This document shows positions 1 to 9,438 of a DNA stretch of 64,000 nucleotides, one piece after another. Where the stretch lies: assembly GCA_039105265.1 (NCBI GenBank), contig JAPFFF010000004.1, positions 6,739,501-6,803,500 of the forward strand, written 5' to 3'. Under the pieces are notes generated by a model. That model saw nothing but the letters and a program-made list of their open reading frames with translations. It was not told where the DNA came from and ran no database searches. Within the stretch, counting starts at the first letter, position 1. Each line of letters starts with the position of its first letter. The position numbers and the translations under genes are program-made. Source of the stretch: Tritrichomonas musculus (lineage: Eukaryota > Parabasalia > Tritrichomonadida > Tritrichomonadidae).

Positions 1-164
1 CATTCATCAAATATTTCTTTAATTTCACGTGGAATTACTTTTCTTTTGATTTCGTTTTCTACACTATGCCTAATTTCTTTTGGAATTGCATTTCTAATTT
101 CTTTGGGAATTGCTTTTTTAACTTCTTTTTCAGCTTTCTTGAAGAGCTTTTTTAAGAGACCCAT
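1..164 (-). CDS. N-terminal part of a Lys/Glu-rich protein (runs off left edge)
   Basis: The minus strand is open from an ATG at 164-162 to the window edge (54 codons). The product starts MGLLKKLFKKAEKEVKKAIP and is dominated by Lys, Glu and Ile. It contains a short internal repeat with the core AIPKEIR, about ten residues long and seen two to three times, which predicts amphipathic helix. An Inr-like TCATTTT lies about 12 nt upstream of the ATG, as expected for a trichomonad gene, which supports this start. I do not recognise the family; only the N-terminus is visible. Confidence 0.55.
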   Translation of the reverse strand, partial: MGLLKKLFKKAEKEVKKAIPKEIRNAIPKEIRHSVENEIKRKVIPREIKEIFDE

Positions 165-555
165 TTTAATAAAATGATATGATTCGTTAAATTTTCATAT
201 TTAAAAAAAATTCTAATAAAAAAATCCTTTCCAGATTAAAATTTTTTTCTGATAAAAAGTCATTTCTCTATTCAATTTTTGAATGAGTATTCAAAAATGT
301 CACAAGCAAAAATATGTCCTTTTTAAAAGAGTTTAAACTTTTATTTCTTTATTTTTTTGTCATATTAGCATCGTTTCTATTCTCATATAAATTAAAATAA
401 TGATTCTTACTTAATATCCAATATCTTTGAAATTCTATTTTCACATTTAAATCACATTTTTAATGTAAAAATGCATTATTACCACTAGTAACAGGCATTA
501 TAAGTGGTAAAATCATCAAAATTTCTTTATTTTTTAATTGAAAAAACAAAAAAAG
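165..555. other. Intergenic, with one hairpin
   Basis: AT-rich and without a convincing gene. It carries the divergent 5' side of the Lys-rich gene and, on the minus strand, the 3' side of the tRNA. A perfect 8-bp inverted repeat (TTACCACT at 479-486, AGTGGTAA at 503-510) could form a stem-loop with a 16-nt loop. No function is assigned. Confidence 0.4.
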
Positions 556-627
556 TGCGATGGATGGACTCGAACCATCACCCTTGAGGTTATGAGCCTC
601 ATGAACCACCTCTTGTTCTACATCGCA
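556..627 (-). tRNA. tRNA-Met (anticodon CAT)
   Basis: Read on the minus strand, the 72 nt fold as a cloverleaf: acceptor stem TGCGATG/CATCGCA (7 perfect pairs), D stem GAAC/GTTC, anticodon stem TGAGG/CCTCA with loop CTCATAA (anticodon CAT), and T stem GATGG/CCATC with loop TTCGAGT. The internal B box GGTTCGAGTCC (566-576) is a perfect match to the RNA polymerase III consensus. A T run follows the gene on its own strand (555-541) and serves as terminator. There is no intron and no encoded CCA. The base after the acceptor stem would be C, unusual for a methionine tRNA. I infer elongator rather than initiator identity only weakly. Confidence 0.93.
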
Positions 628-807
628 TTCTAATGATTAGTTTTATAAAATAATAATTTGGAGTTTAATTTTTGTTAAAAGACTTCTTTTATAAATAATA
701 ATAATTATTAATATCAAGATAATATTTGGTTGGATATTTCATTCTTTTTAACATAGTTTTCCAAAAAATTGAACTTTGATATGGGCAGAATTACAGGGAA
801 AATGCTT

Positions 808-1413
808 TTACCATTTTATTGGAAAAGGATCTTCTGATGGCTCTTTTGCAGGCTGATATTTAATCTTCAACTTGATTTCTTTTTGAAATTCATTTATATA
901 ACGTTGTGATGAATCTCGGGATTCAAGAAATTTTGAATAATTTTTCCTTTTCATTTCTCTATTAAAAATTCTGATATCTTTAATTCTCGCAAGTTCTTCT
1001 CTAGATGAAGAACAAATGAGGAAATTTATTCTTTCTTCCAAAGCATCGAAATCTTTTGATTTTTTTGACCATTTCAAAACTAATTTCGAATCATCTGCCA
1101 GCATTAAAGGTGTAATCAATACAACAGTACTATCGTTTATGATTTGGTAATCAGAAAAAGTTTTATTTATTTCTAGAATTTGTCCATTAAATATGTAAAT
1201 TGAATCTTGTGGAAATACTCTAGACAAAATTGAAATATGGCAATCAACATCCAATTTAATGCGCTTTATCCTAATATATGGCTGATATACATATATAATA
1301 ATATCTTTTGAATGACTGTCTTTTGAGGACTCTGGATTTTTAGCTGAATTCCTTTCTGAAAAAGCATTTTCATTTGTATTTATTGATTCTTCATTATCTT
1401 CTTCTTGGTCCAT
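808..1413 (-). CDS. Ubiquitin-like domain protein, 201 aa
   Basis: An acidic, Ser/Asn-rich N-terminus (about 1-35) is followed by a segment that reads as a ubiquitin-like beta-grasp fold (about 38-105). Its pattern is an initial strand (IIIYVYQPYIRIKRIKLDV), then FPQDSIYIFNGQILEINKTF and a strand ending STVVLITPL; the phrase FNGQIL...TFSDYQIINDSTV mirrors ubiquitin's [22 protein letters not shown]. The C-terminal third is charged and helical (ALEERINFLICSSSREELARI). No C-terminal Gly-Gly is present, so it is not a conjugated modifier but probably carries a Ubl domain as an interaction module. Role and partners are unknown. The ATG at 1413 is the first in the frame. Confidence 0.7.
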   Translation of the reverse strand: MDQEEDNEESINTNENAFSERNSAKNPESSKDSHSKDIIIYVYQPYIRIKRIKLDVDCHISILSRVFPQDSIYIFNGQILEINKTFSDYQIINDSTVVLITPLMLADDSKLVLKWSKKSKDFDALEERINFLICSSSREELARIKDIRIFNREMKRKNYSKFLESRDSSQRYINEFQKEIKLKIKYQPAKEPSEDPFPIKW

Positions 1414-1715
1414 CTGAATAAAACTGCTAAATAAATAAATTTATTATTTGCATAGAAAAGCAGTTATAAGCTTTTATTCTCATTTTTTTTTTTTTTATTT
1501 TGTGTTTCATGACATCGTTGATTCAAATATTTTCATAATTGATAACTGTTTCGTGACATTGAAAAAAGTTATGAATTGAAACTTTTTGTATAGTGCTATG
1601 GTAAATTTGCCAAATTGATTATTTTTATTTTTGTAATTTGAGTGTTCTCGCTCTTTTTTTATATTTCAGCATCTTAAAACTTTTGAAAAAGCTACTTTAG
1701 TTTCAATTTGGAATA

Positions 1716-1752
<37 letters not shown>

Positions 1753-2268
1753 TTATTTTTTTTTCCTTTTTTTTTAAATTTAAAAATGTCTGTTATATTC
1801 GATTTCCTCCAACAATTGATATAAAATGCCATCGGCTTCATTATTTAGTAAATATTATGTATTTTTTTTTAAATTGCTAATTAAAATCATTTTTTTACTA
1901 CCGATTTTTTGGATTAGTGCAATAATGTCATGAAAAATTGTAAATTGATGGATTACTTTCAGTGATGTGTGACATTATAAGTTTTAACCTAAAGAAACAT
2001 AAAGAAAAAGAATTTAAAACTACACCAATAATCTATTTTAGTATTTACCCACATTCTTTTTTATGAAAAATAAAGGCATTCTTTTATGTCCCCATTTAAT
2101 ATTGAAATTTATTTTGAGAGATTCGTTTGAAAAAGTTGAAAATAAAAAAAATTCAAAAAATAGATATTCAATCAAATATTTATATATTAAAGTTATATAT
2201 AAATTATATATCATTATATGATGTTAGATAGAGTTCTTTTCACTTAACAAATAATAAATACTATAATC
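1414..2268. other. Intergenic with a 33-nt A tract
   Basis: No supported gene. The region contains an uninterrupted run of about 33 A (1717-1749) and shorter T runs. It is AT-rich spacer between two minus-strand genes and would hold the promoter of the ubiquitin-like gene. Confidence 0.4.
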
Positions 2269-2628
2269 TTAATAATCATCAAAATCAGTTATTGAATCAG
2301 TGTCACATCCAAATAAAAAGCTGTCATTTATAAGGGATGCATCATCAAAATCCATCAAAAAACACTGCCTTTCAAAAAAAGGATCATCAATTGTTGAGAA
2401 ATCATCAGATTTCTGCTGAACAATCTCATCTGGTTGTTTATTTTGTTCATTGGAATCTGTGTTGTTATCTTCCTGAGCAATTCTATTTTTTGAAATCTTC
2501 AACTTTATATTAATATCTATATCTTTATTAATTTTTTCACGAGAATCCAAATCTATTGTGAGAATTTCTTGATCCAACATAATGCTAAATGCTTTGATCT
2601 TTTTCCAATCTTTTCCCCTTCTTCCCAT
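2269..2628 (-). CDS. Small acidic protein of unknown function, 119 aa
   Basis: The product opens with a basic stretch (MGRRGKDWKKIKAF), continues with mixed charged sequence and ends in an acidic, Asp/Phe-rich tail (FERQCFLMDFDDASLINDSF...DSITDFDDY). An Inr-like TCATTTG lies about 17 nt upstream of the ATG on the coding strand. The acidic-aromatic tail resembles the tails of the two Myb proteins in this window (15202-15993 and 50937-51677), so it may be a relic or C-terminal relative of that class, but no Myb repeat is visible. Function unknown. Confidence 0.45.
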   Translation of the reverse strand: MGRRGKDWKKIKAFSIMLDQEILTIDLDSREKINKDIDINIKLKISKNRIAQEDNNTDSNEQNKQPDEIVQQKSDDFSTIDDPFFERQCFLMDFDDASLINDSFLFGCDTDSITDFDDY

Positions 2629-3727
2629 TGGTCTATTTAAACAAATGATTTTTTTTTCTGAATGGAAAAAAATTCAACACCCTTTAATTTTTCAGAACAA
2701 ATACAATTACTAATAAATGAATATTTTTTTTTTTAATTATTATAAGCTATTCTTTTGTTAGAGAGAAACTATTTATTGAACTTTCAATTTCACATTCATA
2801 TTGGATATTTTTTGGAAATATAACTTTTTCAATGGAAAAAACTTGGAAAAATTGAAAGAATTTATATAAAGAAATCATTTTGTTCGTATATTTGCAAAAT
2901 TTTATACACATTGAATTCAATATTTTAATATAACTTGAAATCAAAATACTTTCTTTTGGCTCAATTTCATTTCAAAAAGCAATGATTTTACTAAATTTTC
3001 ACAAAACAAATAACCTTTGGATAAAATTCTTATCAAAAAGCTTTGTTTTATTTTTTGAAATCTTTTTCAATTTTTTTTTATGGTGTTTAGGATAAAATGC
3101 AATAGCCATTTGACCAAATAAAAAACATGATGGAACTTTTTGGTGACATAAAAACCCCAAACATTTTGGTTTTGGTGATAAAATGAATATTTATTTATGT
3201 ATTTATTTTCTATATATAATACTAAACAAAAGTTAATTTAACCATATTGCCAATAAATGCATTGTTAAAGAGATATTTTAATGATTATTTAAAAAGTATT
3301 TTGTTTCCTTATATTTCCTATATTATCATACTTATATAAGATATTAGTACTGTTATAAAGAATATTTGTTTATTTATTTTTAATTTATTAGGAATGTAAA
3401 AATGAAAATAACTAAAAATTAGATATATATATTAAATAAAAATATAATATATTTATATACAATTATATATTATAAAAAGCTACATATATTTACTAATTAT
3501 GATATATTTATTAATATAAAAATATTTCAAATCTAAATAATAACTATATACAAAACAACTCGTTTTTCTAGCTCTAAATGCTCAAATATTCTGAAGAGTA
3601 ATTCAAAATATCTCGTTTTTCTAACCCGAAATGCTCAAATATTCAATTAAATTTCTGAATATTATTTTAAAAATAAATAAAAAAATTTATAGTTATCTAT
3701 TTAAACATAACCAATTTTCAATATTAT
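2629..3727. other. Intergenic, nothing convincing
   Basis: AT-rich spacer. Short open stretches occur but have no recognisable features. An imperfect tandem pair about 54 bp apart lies near 3560-3645 (shared core CTCGTTTTTCTA...AAATGCTCAAATATTC). Confidence 0.35.
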
Positions 3728-4232
3728 ATGCAAATAATATATATTTTTAGAAATATTTATCTTCTTGATATAATTTTAATGCATTAAGCATGAATTCTTT
3801 GGTACTTGATTGCAATAATGGAATTAAATATTTTTTTTTTTTCAAATTCTTTTTGATATTGATCAATTTTACTTTGATCAATATTAGCATTTTGGCAAAA
3901 GAATGTAAATGTTTTTGCCTATTCTTGATGCATTCTTGATTCAATAAATCTCAAAATATTAAATGAATTGATTCCAATACTTTCGAATTCTTTCTGTAAA
4001 TATGAATCGTTTCCAAATCGATCTTTTATCATTTTGAATTTCTCAAGAAAGGAAGATAATACTTTAAAAAGTTTTATTTCTTGAGTGCTATGAATTAATC
4101 TTGTTTCGGAAAGCTTTTTAATGTGTTCAGATCCTTTTTGATACAAATTTTTAATAAAAGATTCATTTCGTGAAACTGAAAGATCGATTCTTCCAATTAA
4201 TTCAACAATGTATGGATCTTCAAGAGAAGTAA
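3728..4232 (-). pseudogene. Broken copy 1 of an unknown helical protein gene
   Basis: Minus-strand frames spell a helix-rich sequence (SEHIKKLSETRLIHSTQEIK..., then FNILRFIESRMHQE, then LNALKLYQEDK). The same sequence recurs at 9751-10173. Copy 1 has a short insertion (about 50 bp near 3800-3850) absent from copy 2, and copy 2 lacks about 60 bp present here (near 3940-4015), so neither copy is whole. Sequence identity is otherwise high from ATGCAAATAATA at the left to AAGAGAAGTAA at the right. I do not recognise the parent family. Together the copies form direct repeats flanking the ADP-ribosyltransferase gene. Confidence 0.55.
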
Positions 4233-4290
4233 TGATTTTTTTTTTTGATTTTTTAAATTTTTTTTGAGAATGTATGGATCTTCAAGAGAA
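4208..4290 (+). repeat. Direct repeat of ~21 bp
   Basis: The string TGTATGGATCTTCAAGAGAA occurs at about 4209-4228 and again at about 4271-4290, 62 bp apart. The first copy is the end of the duplicated segment 3728-4232; the second forms the first codons of the zinc-knuckle stub. This looks like a short template-switch or break-repair duplication. Confidence 0.6.
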
Positions 4291-4380
4291 AATTTTAAAA
4301 AATTGAATGAAAATTATAGATGTTCTATCTGTCATAAAACAGGTCATAACAAAAATAATTGTCCTACGTTAAATCATTAA
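4270..4380 (+). CDS. 36-residue CCHC zinc-knuckle stub
   Basis: A short frame from ATG 4270 to TAA 4380 ends in a perfect zinc knuckle of the form C-x2-C-x4-H-x4-C (CSICHKTGHNKNNC), followed by PTLNH and the stop. Terminal zinc knuckles of this GHNKxxCP type close MULE-type transposases and some RNA-binding proteins. The first seven residues (MYGSSRE) derive from the duplicated 21-bp string, so this is probably the tail of a larger gene whose body is gone, not a free-standing gene. No transposase core was found upstream. Confidence 0.4.
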   Translation: MYGSSRENFKKLNENYRCSICHKTGHNKNNCPTLNH

Positions 4381-4752
4381 TAAATAATTATTTTTTCAAA
4401 CACTTTTTCTATTTTTCTTTTCTTTTTTCTTTTCCTTTAATTGAGAATTAATACTATTTTCCTTATATTACATGTTTTAATGAATTATTATTATTTACTT
4501 ATATTATTCTATTTCATACAAATTATTATTTTTTACAATTTAGTATTATTATTTTATATTTATAAATAAAAAAACTTTTTTTTAGATTTTTTAAATTTTT
4601 TATTGAGATATTTATTGATTTTTTTCACTTTATTTCGAAAATTTTAATTGAAATATTTTAAAATTTTTAACTTTTTGTTTAAATTATTATTTTAGCAAAC
4701 CACTTTTTGAATGCATAAACCATCCAAAAAAAACGTAATCTTAATTTTTGTG
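4381..4752. other. AT-rich spacer upstream of the ART gene
   Basis: Long T-rich blocks without open frames; nothing recognisable until the paired motif at 4753-4797. Confidence 0.4.
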
Positions 4753-4797
4753 TTAAAAACAAGACATGTCATAATTTCCATCAATAAAAACAAGACA
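4753..4797 (+). promoter_or_regulatory. Paired AAAAACAAGACA motif upstream of the ART gene
   Basis: Two copies of a CAAGACA-bearing motif stand 31 bp apart (4755-4766 and 4786-4797). The second, ATAAAAACAAGACA (4784-4797), is identical over 14 bases to a copy at 39746-39759 upstream of the kinase-Sel1 gene. The second copy ends two bases before an ATG at 4799. Position and recurrence suggest a promoter or 5'-leader element, but this is inference from two genes only. Confidence 0.45.
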
Positions 4798-4798
4798 A

Positions 4799-5290
4799 AT
4801 GAATTGTTATAAATGTCACAATAATAAGCCAAATCATTTTTTTTGTTTCAGACATTCGATGAATATGTTTGATGAAACTCAAAATTTAGTTATCCAACAA
4901 GCAAAACATGTAATAAATCAGTTAGTTACGCAATATAAACTCTTTAACAATTTGGAAATAAGCTAGGATGTATCCAAAATCAAAGAAAATTCTTGCAAAA
5001 AATTTATAGAAATAACAAAATCAAAACCTACTGATCCACAGATAAAAGCAATTCTCGGTGATATTAATACAATCATTGATGCTGAATATAATACTATTTA
5101 TAACGATTTAAGTTCGTCTTTAATTACAAAATCAACTTCAAAAGAACTTAATATGATTATTAAAATAATCCTAGATCAGGACGAAAACGAAGAAGAAGAT
5201 GATGATAGTGATTATGGAATTTTCCGCACGCAGATGACAGCATGTGAATCCCTCAATGAAGAAGAAGAAGAAACTAATGATGATCCTGAT
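4799..5290 (+). other. Coding-like segment with N-terminal Cys/His cluster, upstream of the ART protein
   Basis: From ATG 4799 the sequence reads as protein-like: it opens with a compact cluster CYKCHNNKPNHFFCFRH that could bind zinc (C-x2-C...H-x2-C), continues with helical sequence and ends in an acidic run (DQDENEEEDDDSDYG). It is in a different frame from the long downstream frame, and the reading is interrupted once at about 4964, so on this sequence it does not form one continuous gene with 5256-8129. Either the locus is decaying, or there is an unrecognised intron or assembly error. The adjacent paired motif supports 4799 as the original gene start. Confidence 0.4.
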
Positions 5291-8129
5291 AAAGTCCGGC
5301 GAATTCAAGAAAAAAATCAATGCATTTCTTGATAGTCATCCGAATAAAGTATTATTTGATAAAGAAAAATTAAGAAATATATCAAGTTCAAATAGAAAAA
5401 TGTCAGAAATATTACTGTCTCTTAGAGCAATACAGGGAAATCAAAAATCATCTCATTTTGACGAAGTGCTACCTTTTTCTTATGTTTTATATTCAACAGA
5501 ATCAAAGAGTTATTCACATGTTAAATCTATTTCAAATATTTTGCAAGGCAATTCTTTCTTTATCACTTTATATGGTCAACAACAGTGCACTAGAAAAATA
5601 TTAGAGTTGATGACTAATGATAAAAATATTAAAAAACATGAAATAGAAGATATTATTACTATTTATGGGCCATTAGATATATTTTCTTTTGCAAAGCATA
5701 CTCCGGAATTAATCCCAGAATTAAAAATATTTAATATTAATCCACCAAATTTGTATTTCTTCGAAATTTCAGCAGGAGAAAAAGATCCAAATTTCATTAA
5801 ATGGTGCAATTACATTTCATTTATTTCACATATAACAATTTTTTGTTCTGAAAAACTTATATCCAAACCAGAACTTAAACAATTTCATGATCTTTCATTT
5901 ACAGAAACATCAACAAATACTTTAATTGATTGTTCACCACAGAAAGTATTTTCAATGAATCTTAATATTAATTCTCTTAATGTAAATGATTTACGTTCAA
6001 TAATTTTCAAACAATTAGTTCAAAAAATAAATCAATTCATCCCTTATGAAACTGCCGGTAAGTATTCTCAATTAGCTGAAATACAAAATATTAATTTCAC
6101 TGACCCAAATATAAGAACCAATTTTGAAAAAGATAAAATTAATGATTATTCTACTCAATTACTGAATAAGGCTAGAAATCATTTTGATAAATTGAAAAGT
6201 AAAACAATAGAGGATTTATATAAAATTTCTAAACAAAAGAAATATGTTGATGATTTTCATTATAATGAAGATAAGATTGTTAATGAAATTTTAAGATATC
6301 TATTCATTAATATGAATAATAAATTTTGGAAAAACAATGTAATCATTGATATTTCAAAGGTTTTAGCTGCAGATGTAAAAAAAGAATTAATTCAATTAAC
6401 AGAAGATATTAAAAATATTGAATTGATTGGTAAACTACTTCAAAATCTAACCGGCGATAAAAAATCATTTACAAAAGAAGAAAAACAAATATTTGATAAA
6501 ATAAAATTAACATTTCAAAAATTAAAAGAACCAAAATCACCACAAGAAATAAACAAATTGAAAAATGAATTAGACATAATTTATGTTGATTTAAATAAGC
6601 GTTGTTTTGGTAATCTGGATGTTGATATTATAACAGATAAAATATCGGATGAAATTTTTACTTTTTTAAACAAAAATCCAATTGCGTCAAATGAGGAATA
6701 TGGTAAATTTTATTCTGATTTATATAAAAAATATACCAAGCCTGGAAATGAAAAGTTGAAAAAATATTTTGATTTTTTGTTGATTATAAGAAAAGTTATT
6801 CCTAAATACAGGATTAGATCATTTAATATGGTAATCGACAAAGAATCATTTACATTAGCACAAGTGCAAATAAGTGGTGAATCACAAAATGTTGATTTGA
6901 TTTCAGGATTAACATGTAAAGAACTTTATCAATTAGTCATTGAAACATACAGTTTAACCAATATTCCATTTTATATTACAAGACCATATAAAGCAATAAA
7001 TGGATTTGAATTTCAAGCTGAAATATTTAATGACGATGTTCCAATTTCTAAATTAGATTGCAGTTTATTTGAAGTACATTATTTATTTCATGTTCGTCCA
7101 AAATCAACAGGAACTTTTCTGCAATCAATGATAGTAGCAAAAGAAATAAATATTGCAGATGATTTTTATATTCGTTCATCATCGAAAAATGCAAAATTCA
7201 AAGTTACATTTCCAAAAAAACATGATGGATGGTTCAATGTACCATTTAACATAGAAACTCCAAATCCAGAAGAATCATTTGGTCAAGATGGTGGAGTACT
7301 GATATACTTAAAATTAAGTTCAAAAGAAACGAATTATTTAAAAGAAGGAAATACCCTTGTTCATCAATCATATCAAAATAATAAGTGGGTTACTGAAGAT
7401 GATCCAGTTTTTTTAAAATTCCCAAAATGCAATACTGCCATTTTTTTATTAAGGCACTGTTCTAGACACCAACTTATACCTATTGATACGTTTCTTGATA
7501 AATTAATTCCACAAGAGAAGAAGAATCCTAAATATTCTCGTAATTGGGAAGGATTAGATGCAAAAATACAATGGAAACGAGGAGGAAAACCATATTATTT
7601 ACCAGTTGGTTATCAAGCAGAAGGAGTTTTAGTAAATAATTTTAATGAAGACACATGTGTAGGTTTTCATGGAGTTAAAGCAAGAAATGTTCCATTAATT
7701 CTAAATGATGCATTTAAACTTCCATCTGAATTAGGTGGAGTTGGAGTTGGTAGAATACCTTTGGAAATAGAACTCTTTGGAATAAAGAATTGGGGTAATG
7801 CAATTTTCGTATCTCCATCAATCAAATATGCTGCTTTATATACATATATCGGCGAAGAACCAATTTTGGTTTATACTAAAAAGCATATTGCCGTTGAGTC
7901 TGGAAATGTTATTCATGATATGGTTAGAATTCTTATTTTACAAGTAAGAGTTGATCCATCATGTACAACATATTATCCAAACACAACACTTTATACTCCA
8001 ACTACTGATAATTACAACGACTTGCAAATGGAATGGAGAATACCAAGTCCTGATAAGGTTTTTCCATATAGGGTATTGGCTAGAGATATACCAATAGAAA
8101 CATTTCTTAATGAATATAAAAAACTTTGA
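5256..8129 (+). CDS. Large protein with C-terminal ADP-ribosyltransferase (PARP/ART-like) domain
   Basis: The frame opens near 5244; the first ATG is at 5256 (957 aa). The C-terminal ~170 residues show the ART fold signature in order: VGFHGVKARNVPLILNDAF (H805; His of the H-Y-E triad), AIFVSPSIKYAALYT (Y858), and a late strand MEWRIPSPDKVFPYRVL (E926). This matches the H-Y-E arrangement of PARP-type enzymes, which transfer ADP-ribose from NAD+ to protein or nucleic acid. The middle (about 520-750) looks like compact beta-rich domains I cannot name. The N-terminal third (about 60-240) alternates hydrophobic strands and helices, with an LYGQQQCTRK turn that loosely resembles a degenerate P-loop. 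There is no signal peptide or TM segment, so it is probably cytosolic or nuclear. Upstream coding-like sequence lies in another frame. Confidence 0.65.
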   Translation: MKKKKKLMMILIKSGEFKKKINAFLDSHPNKVLFDKEKLRNISSSNRKMSEILLSLRAIQGNQKSSHFDEVLPFSYVLYSTESKSYSHVKSISNILQGNSFFITLYGQQQCTRKILELMTNDKNIKKHEIEDIITIYGPLDIFSFAKHTPELIPELKIFNINPPNLYFFEISAGEKDPNFIKWCNYISFISHITIFCSEKLISKPELKQFHDLSFTETSTNTLIDCSPQKVFSMNLNINSLNVNDLRSIIFKQLVQKINQFIPYETAGKYSQLAEIQNINFTDPNIRTNFEKDKINDYSTQLLNKARNHFDKLKSKTIEDLYKISKQKKYVDDFHYNEDKIVNEILRYLFINMNNKFWKNNVIIDISKVLAADVKKELIQLTEDIKNIELIGKLLQNLTGDKKSFTKEEKQIFDKIKLTFQKLKEPKSPQEINKLKNELDIIYVDLNKRCFGNLDVDIITDKISDEIFTFLNKNPIASNEEYGKFYSDLYKKYTKPGNEKLKKYFDFLLIIRKVIPKYRIRSFNMVIDKESFTLAQVQISGESQNVDLISGLTCKELYQLVIETYSLTNIPFYITRPYKAINGFEFQAEIFNDDVPISKLDCSLFEVHYLFHVRPKSTGTFLQSMIVAKEINIADDFYIRSSSKNAKFKVTFPKKHDGWFNVPFNIETPNPEESFGQDGGVLIYLKLSSKETNYLKEGNTLVHQSYQNNKWVTEDDPVFLKFPKCNTAIFLLRHCSRHQLIPIDTFLDKLIPQEKKNPKYSRNWEGLDAKIQWKRGGKPYYLPVGYQAEGVLVNNFNEDTCVGFHGVKARNVPLILNDAFKLPSELGGVGVGRIPLEIELFGIKNWGNAIFVSPSIKYAALYTYIGEEPILVYTKKHIAVESGNVIHDMVRILILQVRVDPSCTTYYPNTTLYTPTTDNYNDLQMEWRIPSPDKVFPYRVLARDIPIETFLNEYKKL

Positions 8130-8506
8130 ATAATTGCATTGTTTTCCAATCATGCCAAAATTTAATTTTCTTTAAATAAAAAATGTTTTAAAAAAAGCTT
8201 TTCATAGGTTAATTATTAAATACAGTCAAAATATTAGCCCCCTAGTACTAGTCCTCTGTTTTAGAAAGAAATGATAACAAAAAAAAGCGATAATGAAAAA
8301 AAATTCAATAAAGAATGGAACGTGGAATGGAAGGTAACATATACGACTTTGATATCAATAAAAAATATGGTGGTTATAAAGATATAGCAAATGACATATT
8401 ACTAATTATTTTATAAAAAATCACACAAGAAAAAGAGCCGTCAAGGAAATGTGATAAAATGATATACTCAAAACATTTCAACTAGCAATAGCATTCTAAC
8501 CATATC
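8130..8506. other. Intergenic after the ART gene
   Basis: No firm gene. A short plus-strand stretch at about 8349-8417 reads FDINKKYGGYKDIANDILL and might be a remnant belonging to the small frame that follows, but it is broken. Confidence 0.3.
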
Positions 8507-8752
8507 ATGAATAGTGAATTTGTTGGACTTGATAATTCTATTAAAAATACTGGCGCTGTTCCTCTAAGTGTTTTATTTAATGAAAAATTAATTGAAATGA
8601 TGAGTTATGATATTTTTACTGGTGCTGTTGATGGTGGTGAAATAAACCAAATTTATAAAATAATGGATAAAAAAGGAATTTATCATTCTAATTTTTTTGA
8701 ACAAAATAATATTAAAGATTGTCTGAATCATCTTTTAAATTTAATTAATTGA
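8507..8752 (+). CDS. Small unknown protein or gene fragment, 81 aa
   Basis: The frame encodes MNSEFVGLDNSIKNTGAVPL..., with normal amino-acid composition for the region (not the Phe/Ile/Lys/Asn pattern of random AT-rich DNA) and a segment DIFTGAVDGGEINQIYKIMD. No domain is recognised. Protein-like sequence upstream in another frame suggests the 3' remnant of a longer gene. It stands 59 bp before a TIR element. Confidence 0.35.
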   Translation: MNSEFVGLDNSIKNTGAVPLSVLFNEKLIEMMSYDIFTGAVDGGEINQIYKIMDKKGIYHSNFFEQNNIKDCLNHLLNLIN

Positions 8753-8810
8753 TCTTTTTTTGGTCCAAAAAATCTTTTTTTTTTTTCCGAATCATATTGA
8801 ATTAAATGTT

Positions 8811-9438
8811 ATAAAGTCGAATTCAAAAAGCTTGGGACAACTTCTCAAATAAATTCTGATAAAAGTGAAAAACACAATCTTCTTTTCAATTATTTTTTTT
8901 CTTGATTTATTGAGTTATACTCACTAAAATTCCAATCAATAATGAAAAATGTTTCTAATACGAGCCAAAACATATATTACCGAACTTTCAATTTACAGCT
9001 CAATTCTTAAAAATCGATGATCATCAAATATTATGTAAATTCATGATCAAAAAATAGTATTTGAGCATGTGTTTATAAAAAAACTCTATCTTAATATCAT
9101 TACAGGCTTTACCATGCGTTTTCTAGTGAATTAGAGCAAAGATCTATGATAATTTTCACTAAAGATTAGGCAAATGGTATTTTTTTGAGGATTTTTTTCC
9201 TTACAAAATATGGATTAATGATAGATACAACATCATCCATATGCAAAAATATATGTTTTTATATAAAAATGATACTTTTTTTCTTTGTTTTTTTATTATT
9301 TTCCCCTTTTCCCCCTTTAGCAATTCAATTTTTTTCAATATATCTCACAAAAAAAATCATTCATGCTGGTGCAAAATTGAATACTTTTCAGTATATATTT
9401 AAAAAGTTTGTCCCAAGCTTTTTGAATTCAACTTTATA
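8811..9438. mobile_element. Non-autonomous TIR element (~0.63 kb, TA-type)
   Basis: The ends are inverted repeats: TATAAAGTCGAATTCAAAAA continuing into GCTTGGGACAA at 8811-8841 and its reverse complement at 9408-9438, with one mismatch in the first 31 bases. A TA lies at each outer end, fitting the TA target duplication of Tc1/mariner-type elements; the GGGACAA core also suits that superfamily. The interior has only a low-complexity hydrophobic frame (9185-9439) that overlaps the right end, and no transposase. I read it as a MITE or internally deleted copy. Confidence 0.8.

Noticed and set aside
2747-2944. 65-codon minus-strand frame
   Set aside because: Phe/Ile/Lys-rich composition typical of AT-rich noise, no motif.
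4270-4380. Retroelement gag as source of the zinc knuckle
   Set aside because: No protease, reverse transcriptase, integrase or terminal repeats nearby; the GHNKxxCP form equally fits DNA-transposase or cellular zinc knuckles.
5244-5256. GTG at 5244 as the start of the ART protein
   Set aside because: Eukaryotic genes here start at ATG; the first in-frame ATG is 5256, and the original start may be at 4799 in another frame.
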